This document shows positions 35,701-43,928 of a stretch of 64,000 bases of DNA, in pieces. Location of the stretch: NCBI GenBank assembly GCA_963717255.1, contig CAVQVT010000010.1, positions 62,001 to 126,000 of the forward strand, read 5' to 3'. Below the pieces are notes generated by a model. It had not been told where the DNA came from and did no database searches. It saw only the letters and a program-made list of their open reading frames with translations. How positions within the stretch are numbered: the first letter of the stretch is position 1; the number at the start of each line of letters is the position of its first letter. Source of the DNA: CAIYQJ01 sp963717255. Its GTDB lineage: Bacteria; Chloroflexota; Limnocylindria; Limnocylindrales; CSP1-4. A program made the position numbers and the translations under genes.

Positions 35701-36163
35701 GGGACGCCCGCGCGCGGCGCTCGTCGAGGCGGACACCGCCCGGGCGTTGCTGCACGCCGTCGGGCCGCGGACCGTGATCCTCGACGGCACGATCCTCGCC
35801 GCGCACGCGGCGCTGTGGACCGGCGACGTCGAGCGGCTCGAGCGCGCGGTCGACGAGATGTCCTCGTGCGGCCTGCACGGGCGGTGGTTCGACGGGGTGA
35901 CGGCGTCCCTCGCGGCGGGCCTTGCGGCCCGCCGAGGCAGCGTCGGCGCGGCGATCCGAGGCTACCGACGCGCGGAGGCGTCGTGGCGCGGGCTCGAGAC
36001 GCCGTTCGCGGCCGCGCTGGCCTCGCTCGAGGCGTCCCAGCTGCTTCCCGCGTCCGGCGCGGCGGCTATCGCCGCCACGGACACGGCTCGCCGACGACTG
36101 GTCGACCTGCGGGCGACGGCGCTGCTGGACCGCCTCGCGACCGGGCTGGTCGCGGACGGGTGA
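32771..36163 (+). CDS. Zinc-ribbon/class III cyclase/AAA ATPase/TPR regulator 2
   Basis: The 1130-residue protein has one zinc ribbon (C4/C7/C18/C21), a class III cyclase domain (VTVLFADLVGFTARAES; FLGDGIMALFGAPAAHEDD; GDTVNTAARLQ), and an ATPase (LADPGIGKSRIVREL, TVLVFDDLHRSDGG). A long C-terminal helical repeat region with many Ala/Leu/Glu helices follows. It is a paralogue of the 27737-31285 protein with one ribbon fewer. ATG at 32771 lies five bases after the membrane-protein stop. The ribbon may bind nucleic acid or protein; cyclase activity is not proven. It appears complete. Confidence 0.92.
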   Translation: MKACASCGTANPAGSRFCNGCGAPLSAAGTVREERKVVTVLFADLVGFTARAESLDPEDVRALLVPYYDVLTDEIDAHGGRVDRFLGDGIMALFGAPAAHEDDPERAVHAALRILERMPGLGLDLHVRIGVNTGSVLFAEGTGERDDSVTGDTVNTAARLQAAAPVDGIVVGEPTYQATSHLFRFEALEPVTAKGKAEPVPLWRAVAPAPRAGGMPRTEAAPFVGRDRELASLVRSFQRSRSTPSVELVTILADPGIGKSRIVRELERHVRGIAPSVLWHEAGPPPYGAGRAFRALAEMIRQRARISDADGPAAARRRLGSCLARYVHDDDERGWVAPFLESLLGLGPAPVGDREEAFTAWRTFFERVADHGPTVLVFDDLHRSDGGLLDFIDEFATGETDRPILLVAVARLELRDQRPHWGAAWRSHEVIELPRLSRDSMGDLLAALADDLPHTLADRILDRADGIPLYAVEILRMLADRGDLEPAGGTYRVRRVPDRVSVPSSLQALVAARLDALDFDERAIVRDAAVLGDAFRAGALAAVAARTSAEIAPILERLVRHELLAPDGDDGPSADRLRFSHALVREVAYGTLTRRDRRTLHLAAADHYAGLEDPELGGEVATHLLAAYRAAPTGPADPMLAARVVAALRTAAERASAVHAPETALAFLNDALSVAVEPTDQAGLHQRAATAAQEAARLEEAESHAVVALDLYRLAADPPEVARTAARLGSIQVERYDAGAVATLQNAVDELAIDTPDEDPTLADEPAAVELLAQLARAHVVNGHTAEALASADRALRRADRLHLVQLTADGLAAKGAALLEACRVPEGVALVRASLDVADEHGLVAAALRARSSLSSGLIFDDPGEAFRIARDGLEIARDFGFRDLAVRIASNWAQAAVETGAWDLLVEVLTALQRPEMALTDRVDLQGRVEMIDALRSGPGAASRFDALAALVSPAGEQLAEASHRARRGWALLATGRPRAALVEADTARALLHAVGPRTVILDGTILAAHAALWTGDVERLERAVDEMSSCGLHGRWFDGVTASLAAGLAARRGSVGAAIRGYRRAEASWRGLETPFAAALASLEASQLLPASGAAAIAATDTARRRLVDLRATALLDRLATGLVADG

Positions 36164-36209
36164 GCGCGCTCGCCCGCCGGTCAGGCAGGGCGAGCGCGCC
36201 GCGGTCCGA

Positions 36210-36542
36210 CTATCCGGCCTGCTTCCACTGGACCAGCGTGACGTGCCCGTCCGGACCGACGACCGCGAGCGAGTGCAGCTGGGTGTAGTACAGGGTCTTG
36301 TCGTGGTTGATCACGAGCGTCGTGACCCGTGACTCCTCGGTCACCCCGGGTACCACGCCGACCATCGCGGCCAGCGGATCGTGGATGAACTGCTCGGAGT
36401 CCGGTGAGCTGCTCTTGACCCCGTAGTACCACAGGCCGAACGGAACGACGTCGAGGCCCGGGACGATCCCTCCCAGGGGGATCTCTGTCCAGGGGATCGT
36501 CTCGTTCGGAACGGGCTCCCGAGGTCCGCGCCAGTCTGCCAT
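36210..36542 (-). CDS. Small hypothetical protein
   Basis: ATG at 36542 follows a GGGGAGG site seven bases upstream. The 110-residue product (MADWRGPREPVPNETIPWTE at the start) has a strand-rich middle (DVVPFGLWYYGVKS) and a C-terminal part (VTTLVINHDKTLYYTQLHSL, then HVTLVQWKQ). It has no signal peptide or membrane helix. No family is recognised. It converges with the second cyclase gene, 46 bases apart. Confidence 0.6.
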   Translation of the reverse strand: MADWRGPREPVPNETIPWTEIPLGGIVPGLDVVPFGLWYYGVKSSSPDSEQFIHDPLAAMVGVVPGVTEESRVTTLVINHDKTLYYTQLHSLAVVGPDGHVTLVQWKQAG

Positions 36543-36773
36543 GTCGAGGCCTCCCCTCGCCGACGGCGGCGGCACCGCGGAGGGCTGCCCCCGCAGACGC
36601 CACCGTCCTGCCATGGCCCACCGACACCCCGGGCATGCCGCGGGCCTGCCCTGCGTCGGCCCGACGGCTCACCCGGGATCGTTCGCTGATCCGGCGGAGC
36701 GACGACAGCTCCGATGCTAGCGACCGCCGGGCGCCCACGCACCGCCGATCGGCTCGCCCGTCAGGGTCGTGCC

Positions 36774-36932
36774 CTACGGCACGCCGGGCTCCTGCGCCCC
36801 CGGGGCGTCGCGGAGCGTCGGCGTGTCGGGCCGGCTGTGGAAGAACACGTCCGCGCCGTCGTGCAGGAAGGAGATCAGCGACGACTGGACGCGGCCATCG
36901 CGCGCGATGGCCGTCGGGCCAGGCGACGTCAC
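36774..36932 (-). CDS. Possible 52-residue protein or gene remnant
   Basis: A minus frame from GTG 36932 to TAG 36774 reads SLISFLHDGADVFFHSRPDT in the middle and looks protein-like. GGGAG lies ten bases before the GTG. The frame is open further upstream without a start, so it could instead be the C-terminus of a lost gene. The rest of the 441-base interval 36543-36983 holds nothing I can support. Confidence 0.28.
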   Translation of the reverse strand: MTSPGPTAIARDGRVQSSLISFLHDGADVFFHSRPDTPTLRDAPGAQEPGVP

Positions 36933-36983
36933 GCTCGAGATGCTCCCGTGCCCAGGCCCCGCCCGGCCACCCGCTCGACGCGC

Positions 36984-37547
36984 TCAGCCGAGCCAGCGGA
37001 TCTCGGGCTCCCGACGGTCGGTCGGCCCGGGGACGACGTTCGGATGGCCCACGACGATCGGGGCGACCGGCAGCATCTCCTCGGGTAGCCCGACGAGGGC
37101 CCTGCCGGCGGCCGTCTCGAGGTAGCGCTGGGCATAGCCGATCCAGCAGGTGCCCAGGCCGAGCCCGGCCGCGGCGAGCATGAGGTTCTCTGCGGCGAGC
37201 GAGCAGTCCTCCACGACCCAGCGCTCGGACGCGTTCCCCGAGATCAGGATGAGGACCGGGGCGTGATGGAGGATCTGGTAGTCGGGATCGGCGAGCCGCA
37301 CACGCCGCCGCTCGACCCCTGGCCCGTCGGGCAGGGCGCCGGCCAGCAGGTAGGCCTTCGTCTCCGCGGAGAGCCGGTCGAGCAGGGCCTGGTCGCGGAC
37401 GACCAGGAACGTCCACGGCTGGCCGTTCGTCGCGCTCGGCGCGAGGACCGCGGCGCCGATGAGGCGGCGGATCGTCTCCTCGTCGACCGGCTCGGCGGTG
37501 TAGTCGCGGACCGAGCGCCGGGACGCGAGCGCGGTGTCGAGGTCCAT
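36984..37547 (-). CDS. Nitroreductase family protein
   Basis: The 187-residue product begins MDLDTALASRRSVRDYTAEP. APSATNGQPWTFLVV and GLGLGTCWIGYAQRYL follow, then LVGLPEEMLPVAPIVVGHP. These are FMN-binding and dimer landmarks of the nitroreductase fold. ATG at 37547 has AGGAGGG five bases upstream. The substrate is unknown; related enzymes reduce quinones, nitro-aromatics or flavins. It is the second nitroreductase in the window. Confidence 0.92.
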   Translation of the reverse strand: MDLDTALASRRSVRDYTAEPVDEETIRRLIGAAVLAPSATNGQPWTFLVVRDQALLDRLSAETKAYLLAGALPDGPGVERRRVRLADPDYQILHHAPVLILISGNASERWVVEDCSLAAENLMLAAAGLGLGTCWIGYAQRYLETAAGRALVGLPEEMLPVAPIVVGHPNVVPGPTDRREPEIRWLG

Positions 37548-37654
37548 CCGACCCTCCTTCGGGAGCAGGCCGGCGCAGGCCCGGGACGGGTCCGCGCCAC
37601 GTGCCTCGATTCTCGACCTTGCCGCGACGCTGCGGGAGCCGCCGGCGACCGACG

Positions 37655-38317
37655 TCAGCGGGCGGGACCGTCGAGCGCCAGGTCGGTCGGCAGAGGAGCG
37701 TGCACCGGAGCTCCGTGCCCTGGGAGCAGTAGCGTGGGCCCCAGGGCGACGATCTCCCGTGCGGCCGCGACCGCCCGCTCGGGGTCGAGGCTGAGCCCTG
37801 TGTCCGGGGCCCGAAGCCGGCCGCGCCGGTCGCCGCGGAGAGCGTCGCCGCTGACGACGACCCCGTCGGTGCGGCGCAGCGCGATGCTGCCCGCGGTGTG
37901 TCCGGGGACGTCGATCACCTGCCATCCGCCGAGGGTGTCGCCCGTCCGCAGCGTCAGGTCGGGATCGATCGGGGGGATCCGGAAGACTCCGAAGATCACG
38001 CGCATCACGCGCCGGCCCTTCCGGGGCAGGCCGTGCCCCGCGAGCACCGGGGCGTCGAGCGCGCCGATCGCCACGGGGGCGCCGGTCGACCGCCGCAGCG
38101 CGGCGGCGCTGCCGATGTGGTCGGGATGCCAGTGGGTGAGGACGATCGCCCGGACGTCTCGCGGGCCGCGATCGAGCCGCCGGAGCGCCGCGAGGATCCG
38201 GCTCGCGTTGCCCGGCATCCCCGTGTCGAATACCACCACCCCGTCGTCGTCGGTCGCGAGGTAGACGTTGCCGACCCGCGTCCCCTCCACCCTCACGATC
38301 CCGTCGGCGACCCGCAC
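37655..38317 (-). CDS. Metallo-beta-lactamase-fold hydrolase
   Basis: The 220-residue protein has LTHWHPDHIGSA (HxHxDH), VPGHTAGS, VVSGDAL and LLPGHGAPVH, so all usual zinc ligands are present. The general fold is shared with glyoxalase II and lactonases; the reaction is unknown. The start is GTG at 38317 with no clear ribosome-binding site. It may be co-transcribed with the nitroreductase 107 bases downstream. The gene at 17906-18664 encodes a related fold. Confidence 0.88.
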   Translation of the reverse strand: MRVADGIVRVEGTRVGNVYLATDDDGVVVFDTGMPGNASRILAALRRLDRGPRDVRAIVLTHWHPDHIGSAAALRRSTGAPVAIGALDAPVLAGHGLPRKGRRVMRVIFGVFRIPPIDPDLTLRTGDTLGGWQVIDVPGHTAGSIALRRTDGVVVSGDALRGDRRGRLRAPDTGLSLDPERAVAAAREIVALGPTLLLPGHGAPVHAPLPTDLALDGPAR

Positions 38318-38398
38318 ATGGCCAAGTATGCGCCGTCGTCCGGCGCCGAGGCCCGCGGCGGCGAGCGCGTTCGGCCGATGGCACCCGCGGGCCGCCCC

Positions 38399-39412
38399 CT
38401 ACACGTGGGGCGCGACGCCCTCCGCCAGCGCCTGCATGACCTCGACCTGCGCGCCCCACCCGAGCAGCGGGAAGTAGCTGCGCGCGACGAACTCGACCGG
38501 CATGCCCGCCTGCTCGCGGATCGCCAGGAGCGACTCGACGATCGACTCCGACGGGCCGGCGAAGATGGCGCGCCCCTTCAGGAGCTCCTCGGCGGCCGGG
38601 GTGGGCGGCGGTGACGGCGGGGGACCGGGGCGCCGCGCCGAGGCCTCCATGTCGCTGTACTTCCAGCTCATCGCCCAGAGTGCGTCCGCGTGGCGCGCGA
38701 GCGCATCGGCCTCCGAGCGGCCCGGCAACAGGATCGAGTAGTGGAGGATCGAGAAGGTCGCCGGGTCGCGCCCGGTCCGCTCGAGCTCGTCGCGGACCCA
38801 GCCGACCATCTGGAGGAACCGCTCGGTCGGCGCGTTGGCGAAGATGCCGTCGGCGAGCCGGGCTGCCCGACGGATGGCCGGCTCGGCGCTGCCGCCGACG
38901 ACCACCGGGATGCGGGTCGAGGGGGTCGGACGGACGGCGATCTCCGGCAGCCGGTAGACGTCGCCCTCGTGGTGGAACGGCCGGCCGCTCCACGCCTGCG
39001 GCAGGATCCGCAGGATCTCGTCCATCGCCCGCCCGCGCTGGCGCGGGTCGGCGCCCAGGCCCTCGAACTCCACCTCAGACCAGCCGAGGCCCAGCCCGAG
39101 CGTCAGCCGGCCGTGGCTGAGCAGTTGGACGGTCGCCGCGTCCTCGGCCAGGCGGATCGGGTGGTGGAGCGGCGCGAGGACCACACCGGTCCCGATGCCG
39201 ATCCGGGACGTCGCGGCCGCGATCGCCCCGCTGACGACGAGCAGCGAGGGCATGTACCCGTCGTCCACGAAGTGGTGCTCGGTCGTCCAGGCCGAGGTGA
39301 AGCCGAGCCGCTCGGCCTCGACCGCCAGCCGAACGGTCTCGTCGTAGGCCCGCGTCCAGTCGGTCTCGCCCGGCCGGAGCTGGGCGCTCAGGAGTCCGAA
39401 GCCGATCCCCAT
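38399..39412 (-). CDS. LLM class (luciferase-like) flavin-dependent oxidoreductase
   Basis: The 337-residue product has TIM-barrel motifs of bacterial luciferase-like monooxygenases and F420-dependent reductases: RLGFTSAWTTEHHFVDDGY, RIGIGTGVVLAPLHHPIRLAED, GRLTLGLGLGWSEVEFEGLG, IPVVVGGSAEPAIRRAARLAD. A Pro-rich insert (PPPSPPPTPAAEE) is unusual. Cofactor (FMN or F420) and substrate cannot be told apart by eye. Its ATG lies at 39412. Confidence 0.9.
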   Translation of the reverse strand: MGIGFGLLSAQLRPGETDWTRAYDETVRLAVEAERLGFTSAWTTEHHFVDDGYMPSLLVVSGAIAAATSRIGIGTGVVLAPLHHPIRLAEDAATVQLLSHGRLTLGLGLGWSEVEFEGLGADPRQRGRAMDEILRILPQAWSGRPFHHEGDVYRLPEIAVRPTPSTRIPVVVGGSAEPAIRRAARLADGIFANAPTERFLQMVGWVRDELERTGRDPATFSILHYSILLPGRSEADALARHADALWAMSWKYSDMEASARRPGPPPSPPPTPAAEELLKGRAIFAGPSESIVESLLAIREQAGMPVEFVARSYFPLLGWGAQVEVMQALAEGVAPHV

Positions 39413-39503
39413 GGCCGCACGATACGGCCGACCGGCTCGGCGTGCACGGCGACCGACTCAGGCCGGCAGGTCCACCCCGGCCGCTCCTACCCGGGCGCCA
39501 CGT

Positions 39504-39875
39504 TCAGCCCGACGTCCTCCGGCGACGGGGTGGGTCGTTCCACGCGGACCAGTAGTCGGCCCATTCGGGCTCGTGGTCCGCGCCCGCCGTCGGCTGGTCG
39601 TGGTCGCCGGCCGGCCGGTCGGGGTCGCCGCCCGGCCCGGGCGCCGGCGCGTTCCCGCGTCGGGCCGGCCGTCGCGACCCGGGTGCGGCGCGCTCGAAGG
39701 CCTCGTCGCGCGCCCGGTTGAGCCGCGCCATCGCAGCGGTGGTATCCGTGCCGGTCGCGTCGGGGTGGAGCTCCCGCGCGCGACGCCGGTACGCGCGGCC
39801 GATCTCCGCCCGATCGGCACCCGGCGACAGGCCGAGGGTGGTGTACGGGTCGAAGGGCTCGCGGGCGGGACGCAC
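39504..39875 (-). CDS. J-domain protein
   Basis: The 123-residue product has an N-terminal J domain: DPYTTLGLSPGADRAEIGRA, then RRRARELHPDATG with the HPD tripeptide that stimulates DnaK ATPase. A Gly/Pro-rich linker and a short C-terminal segment with WADYWSAW follow. There is no zinc-finger or substrate-binding DnaJ region, so it is a small dedicated co-chaperone. The start is GTG at 39875. No client is evident from its neighbours. Confidence 0.85.
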   Translation of the reverse strand: MRPAREPFDPYTTLGLSPGADRAEIGRAYRRRARELHPDATGTDTTAAMARLNRARDEAFERAAPGSRRPARRGNAPAPGPGGDPDRPAGDHDQPTAGADHEPEWADYWSAWNDPPRRRRTSG

Positions 39876-40021
39876 GACGGTAGGATGGCGCCCGACGCCG
39901 CAGCGAGCAAGGGGGCGGAGGGCGCGAGCGGGTCCGGGGGCCCACCTGCACTCGATCGTCGGGCCCGTCGGACGCGGGTGGTAGCCTTCGCCCCCATGCC
40001 CGTCCTCGTCGCACCCGCCAC

Positions 40022-40597
40022 GTGACAGTCGGCGGGCTCCAGGCGCTCGTCGTCATCCTCGCGCTCTTCTGCGCGTGGCACGCGTGGACCGCCCTGGGGC
40101 CGCGTCTCGCCGCCACCTTCCTCGTCATCACGTTGGTGACGTCATGGACGCTCGAGGAGATCGGCGTGGTGACGGGGCTCGTGTACGGCCCGTACCACTA
40201 CACGGTGGCGCTGGGTCCGTCGATCGGGGCCGTCCCGCTCCTCATCCCGCTGGCCTGGTTCGCGCTGGCCTACCCGACGTCCGTGCTGGTCGACCTGGTC
40301 GCTGGGCGATGGGTGGGCGGGTCACCCGGAGGACCGCGGCGGCTCGTCGCGCTTGCCGTGGCCGGGGCGCTGCTCATGGCGGCCTGGGACGTCGCGCTCG
40401 ACCCGATCCTCTCCGGCCCGACCTACCGGGCCTGGGTCTGGGAGGCGAGCGGCACTGTCGGTGCGGTCCCGGCCCAGAACTACCTCGGCTGGGCCGCCAC
40501 CGCGTTCGCGATCTACCTCGCGTTCCGGCTGGTGGCTCGACGCGTCCCGGAGCTGGGCACCCCAGCCGTGACGGCCCCCGCGCCGGCCCCGTCCTGA
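40022..40597 (+). CDS. Carotenoid biosynthesis (DUF422/CruF-like) membrane protein
   Basis: The 191-residue protein has about five to six helices and the family signature WTLEEIGVVTGLVYGPYHYT, then LGPSIGAVPLLIPLAWFALA and ALLMAAWDVALDPILSG. Family members such as CruF hydrate the C-1,2 end of acyclic carotenoids. Other carotenoid genes are absent here, so the substrate is uncertain. GTG at 40022 has no Shine-Dalgarno and may be translated from a leaderless transcript. Confidence 0.85.
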   Translation: MTVGGLQALVVILALFCAWHAWTALGPRLAATFLVITLVTSWTLEEIGVVTGLVYGPYHYTVALGPSIGAVPLLIPLAWFALAYPTSVLVDLVAGRWVGGSPGGPRRLVALAVAGALLMAAWDVALDPILSGPTYRAWVWEASGTVGAVPAQNYLGWAATAFAIYLAFRLVARRVPELGTPAVTAPAPAPS

Positions 40598-40629
40598 CCG
40601 CCGCGGGACCCACCGCTCCCGGCGCCGCC

Positions 40630-40893
40630 CTACGGCGTGCCGTTGAGGAGTCGCAGCGCGATGAAGGCCGCCGCCGCGGCCAGGGCCACCCACACCCAGA
40701 CGCGGAGCGGAGGCAGGACCCAGCGCCTGCGTGGCGCCGCGTTCGCGTCGCCCTGGTCCCGACCCGGCGTGCCGGGGGGCCGGGACCTGCCCAGGGTCCC
40801 GGGAGCGGCCCCGGTGCGGAACGTGTTCGGGGCGCTGACGTCGGTCAGGGTGTTCGGGCGGACCTCGGGCGACCCGGGCTGCTTGCCGGTCAT
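40630..40893 (-). CDS. Small tail-anchored membrane protein
   Basis: The 87-residue product has a hydrophilic Pro/Arg/Gly-rich N-terminal part and one C-terminal helix (VWVWVALAAAAAFIAL) followed by only seven residues, so it is tail-anchored. ATG at 40893 follows GGAGG by five bases. It is the third gene of a minus-strand set headed by an ArsA/Get3-like ATPase and a coiled-coil protein. That makes it a possible client of the ATPase (inference). Confidence 0.7.
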   Translation of the reverse strand: MTGKQPGSPEVRPNTLTDVSAPNTFRTGAAPGTLGRSRPPGTPGRDQGDANAAPRRRWVLPPLRVWVWVALAAAAAFIALRLLNGTP

Positions 40894-41001
40894 CGGTGCC
40901 TCCGTGTCGCGGGCCCGCGGCCGCAGGGTCCGGGCGCCGGGCTGCGTCGCATGGGCTCAGCCTCGGTCAGTCGGCCGGTCGACCCGAGCGCCCGTCGGCG
41001 C

Positions 41002-41301
41002 TCAGATCTCCTCGAGCGGGATCGACTCCCGCCGCCTGCGCTCCGGCGGCGTCCGGTCCATCCGGGCGATCGCCGTGTCGATGAGCGACCGCATCGCGAG
41101 GAGCTGCTCCTTCCGGGCCGCGCGCATGTGCTGGCGCGTCTCCGCCGGGAGGAATCCCATGACCAGCGACTCCATCGACTCGAGCGCGCCCACCCCGGCC
41201 CGGGCCTCCATCCCGCTCTCCCGCTTCTCGAGCTCCGCGAGCCGCTCCTCGAGGACGGCCAGCCGAGCCGCCAGCTCCGCTTCTCGACGCGTGTCAGCCA
41301 T
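41002..41301 (-). CDS. Small coiled-coil protein coupled to the ArsA-like ATPase
   Basis: The 99-residue protein starts with a heptad-like helix (EAELAARLAVLEERLAELEK) and continues with FLPAETRQHMRAARKEQLLA, followed by a basic tail. ATG at 41301 lies inside the end of the ArsA-like gene (8-base overlap, ATGGCTGA), so translation is coupled. AAGGAG lies upstream. No family is recognised. It may be an adaptor for the ATPase. Confidence 0.72.
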   Translation of the reverse strand: MADTRREAELAARLAVLEERLAELEKRESGMEARAGVGALESMESLVMGFLPAETRQHMRAARKEQLLAMRSLIDTAIARMDRTPPERRRRESIPLEEI

Positions 41302-42502
41302 CCCTGTTCGCTCCTTTCGACCCGGCCGCGACCGCCCCGGCCGCCGAGAACTCGATCCGCAGTGTGTGGTCGTGGAAGCCGCCGCCGATCGTCTCGGCGT
41401 CGACGAGGACGCGCGGCAGGATGAGGTTCCGCCGCCACGACCCGACGACGACCACGAGCTCGTCGGCGAAGCGCGACAGGTGGACCTCCTCGCGCGAGGT
41501 GAACGGCAGCTCGAGCTCGAGGACGAACCGCTCGCCCTCGCGCCGGACGGTGTACGGCCGCCCGCGGTAGAAGAAGTCGGTCGGGTCGACGTCACCGAAC
41601 ACCGCGGCCCCGAGCTGGCGGAGCATCCGCTCGCCCACGACCTCCTCGTCGAAGAACGGCGCCGCGCGGACCGGGACCGGCGCGAACGACTCGTCCACGA
41701 GCGGCCGGTACCGCTGCTGCGCCTCGCGCCACGCCCCGAAGTACGCCCCGGCGTCGTCGGGGAGGACGCGATTGCAGATCACCAGGTCGGTCGGGTAGCC
41801 GTAGAGATGGAAGTACGTGAAGGAGCGCTGCGCCTCCTTGATGACCATCCGCTCGAGATTCAGGACGATCCGGATCGAGGTCAGGTCGGGGTCGGACAGC
41901 AGGTCGTGCATGTGCTCGAGCCGGCCGAAGAGCTCCTCGCCGGCGGTGAAGACGTCGTTGCCGGGCGTGGGCATCCCCGTCACCCGTCCGAGGATGGGGC
42001 CGGTGAGCTGGGAGATCCGGCGCTGGATCGGGTAGATGCGCTCGAGCCACCAGCGTCCGGCCTCCGGGAGGCTGAGCAGCCGAAGTGTCTCGCCGGTGGG
42101 CGCGGCGTCCACCACGATGAGGTCGTAGAGGCCGCGGTCGTGGTGCTCGGCGATCCAGAGCAGGCTCGCGAGCTCGTCCATCCCGGGCAGGACGCTCATC
42201 TCCTCGGAGAGGACGTCGTCGAGGCCGCGCCAGCGCAGGACGCTGCTGACGTACTCCTGGATCGTCCCCCAGTACTTCTCGATGTTGTGGAAGACCTCGG
42301 ACTCCTGGCCCCAGAGGTTCGGCGCGATCTCGACCGGCTCGGGCCCCAGGGGGCGGTCGAACGAGTCGGCCAGGCTGTGGGCCGCGTCCGTGGACATGAC
42401 GATCGTGCGGTAGCCGCGCTCGGCGGCCAGCAGGGCGGTGGCGGCGGCCACGCTCGTCTTGCCGACGCCGCCCTTGCCCGTGTAGACGACGATCCTTGTC
42501 AC
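41294..42502 (-). CDS. ArsA/Get3-family ATPase with HSP20-like C-terminal domain
   Basis: The 402-residue protein begins TRIVVYTGKGGVGKTSVAAA, the signature P-loop of ArsA/Get3. It also has TIVMSTDAAHSLADSFDRP (switch/A-loop) and LIVVDAAPTGETLRLLSLPE. The last about 85 residues form an alpha-crystallin-like domain (FVLELELPFTSREEVHLSRF, LVVVVGSWRRNLILPRVL), as in ArsA_HSP20 and Get3d-type proteins. The arsenite-binding cysteine triad is absent (only one Cys) and no ars genes are near. Targeting of tail-anchored or hydrophobic proteins is therefore more likely than arsenic export. The start is GTG at 42502. Confidence 0.87.
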   Translation of the reverse strand: MTRIVVYTGKGGVGKTSVAAATALLAAERGYRTIVMSTDAAHSLADSFDRPLGPEPVEIAPNLWGQESEVFHNIEKYWGTIQEYVSSVLRWRGLDDVLSEEMSVLPGMDELASLLWIAEHHDRGLYDLIVVDAAPTGETLRLLSLPEAGRWWLERIYPIQRRISQLTGPILGRVTGMPTPGNDVFTAGEELFGRLEHMHDLLSDPDLTSIRIVLNLERMVIKEAQRSFTYFHLYGYPTDLVICNRVLPDDAGAYFGAWREAQQRYRPLVDESFAPVPVRAAPFFDEEVVGERMLRQLGAAVFGDVDPTDFFYRGRPYTVRREGERFVLELELPFTSREEVHLSRFADELVVVVGSWRRNLILPRVLVDAETIGGGFHDHTLRIEFSAAGAVAAGSKGANRDG

Positions 42503-42551
42503 GCGCGAACGATACGCCGGGGGGCCTGAGAGGGCCCCGGGGCCGGCCGCG

Positions 42552-43764
42552 TCAGCCGCGATCCGGCCTTGGGGCGGCCGTCGATCGGCGCACCACCAGC
42601 TCCACGGGAAGGTCCAGCTCGTCGGCCGCCGCCGACCCGTCCTCGGCCAGCGCCTCCGGCGCGTCCCCGCCACCCCCCGACGCCGCGCCACGTGCCGCGG
42701 CCCCGCCACTCGCCGCCGGCGCGTCGAGGATCAGCCGCGCCGCCGCGTAGCCCTTCAGGCGGAGCGGCTGCCGCACGGTCGTGAGCGCCGGGCGGGCGCG
42801 GGCGGCGGCCTCGGTGTCGTTGAAGCCGACGACCGAGAGGTCCCGCGGCACGTCGATCCGCGCCGCTCGTGCGGCGGCCAGCACCCCGAGGGCGAATTGG
42901 TCGCTCATCGCCAGGATGGCGGTCGGGCGGTCGGGTCGCTCGACCCAGCCGCGCCCACCGTGCCCGCCGAGCGCCTCGACGCGCCCGACGCCGCCCAGGA
43001 AGTAGCGGCCGGCCTCCGCGCCCAGGTCCTCGTCGCTGTGGGCGCACTCGAAGACGGGGATGTCGTCTGGGTCGATCCCCGCCTCGGAAAGCGCGTCCCG
43101 GTACCCGGCCAGGCGCGAGGCGGCGACGTCGAACCGCGCGTCGGCGATCCGCCCCGCGTTCGCGGGGCCGGTGTAGCCGTCGGGGTGGAAGGGGAGGGCG
43201 ACGATCGCGATGCGTCGGTGGCCCAGGCCGGCCAGGTGTCGGGCGGCGTCCCGGGCACCCCCCCGGTCGTCCACGCTCACGGTCGTCACGCCGGGCATCC
43301 GTGGCTGGTCGACGATCACCAGGGGCACGTCGCGCCGGATGGCCGCGTCCAGGACGGCGGCGCCATGCGGCAGGGAGTACGCGATGAAGCCGTCCACGGC
43401 CACGTCGGAGATCGACCGGGTGTCTTGCGCGTCCCTGCCGCCGGGGACGATGAGGAGGCCCAGCCGTCGCTCGTCGCAGGCGTCCGCGATCCCGCGCAGG
43501 AGGGCGGTGGTCGTGGGGTCGTCGAGGGAGAAGGGGAGCGACTCGGGCAGGATGAGCCCCAAGGGAGCCGGCTCGACGGGTCCGGAGCATCCGCGCGACG
43601 GGGTCGGGACCCGCGTAACCGGCGGTGTAGGCGGCCTCGAGGATCCGGGCGCGGAGGTCGGCCGAGAGCTGGTCGGGTCGGCTGAACGCGTTGGAGACGG
43701 TCGTCTTCGACACGCCCAGCGACGCAGCCAGGTCGCCGAGCGTCAACCGGCTCCGGGATCCCAT
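42552..43764 (-). pseudogene. LacI family repressor with an apparent +1 frameshift
   Basis: ATG at 43764 (GGGAGGA upstream) starts the LacI HTH: RLTLGDLAASLGVSKTTVSN followed by AFSRPDQLSADLRARILEAA. After SLG the frame is lost at the C-run 43557-43560. Removing one base restores SLGLILPESLPFSLDDPTTT and the whole periplasmic-binding-like ligand domain to 42552 (FIAYSLPHG, GLGHRRIAIVALP, DLSVVGFNDTEAAARARPALTTVRQPL). The broken gene would encode about 403 residues. A homopolymer sequencing error, a real mutation or programmed slippage are all possible. An Ala/Gly-rich insert lies near the C-terminus. Confidence 0.85.
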
Positions 43765-43928
43765 GCGTCCTCCCTCGTCGCTTCTCACGCGGCCGATCGG
43801 GTCTGACGGCCGGCCTGCCCGGCCCGCGACCCTCGATCCCTCGGTACCCGCGCCGGCTGCCGGTGCCCGGCCTGCCGGCCCGCGATGTGCGGCCCCGGGG
43901 CCGTCGATGACCGCCGTTCATTCTACGA

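Noticed and set aside
41294..42502. Arsenite-export ATPase
   Set aside because: The metal-binding cysteines are absent (one Cys only) and no arsB, arsD or arsR gene is present.
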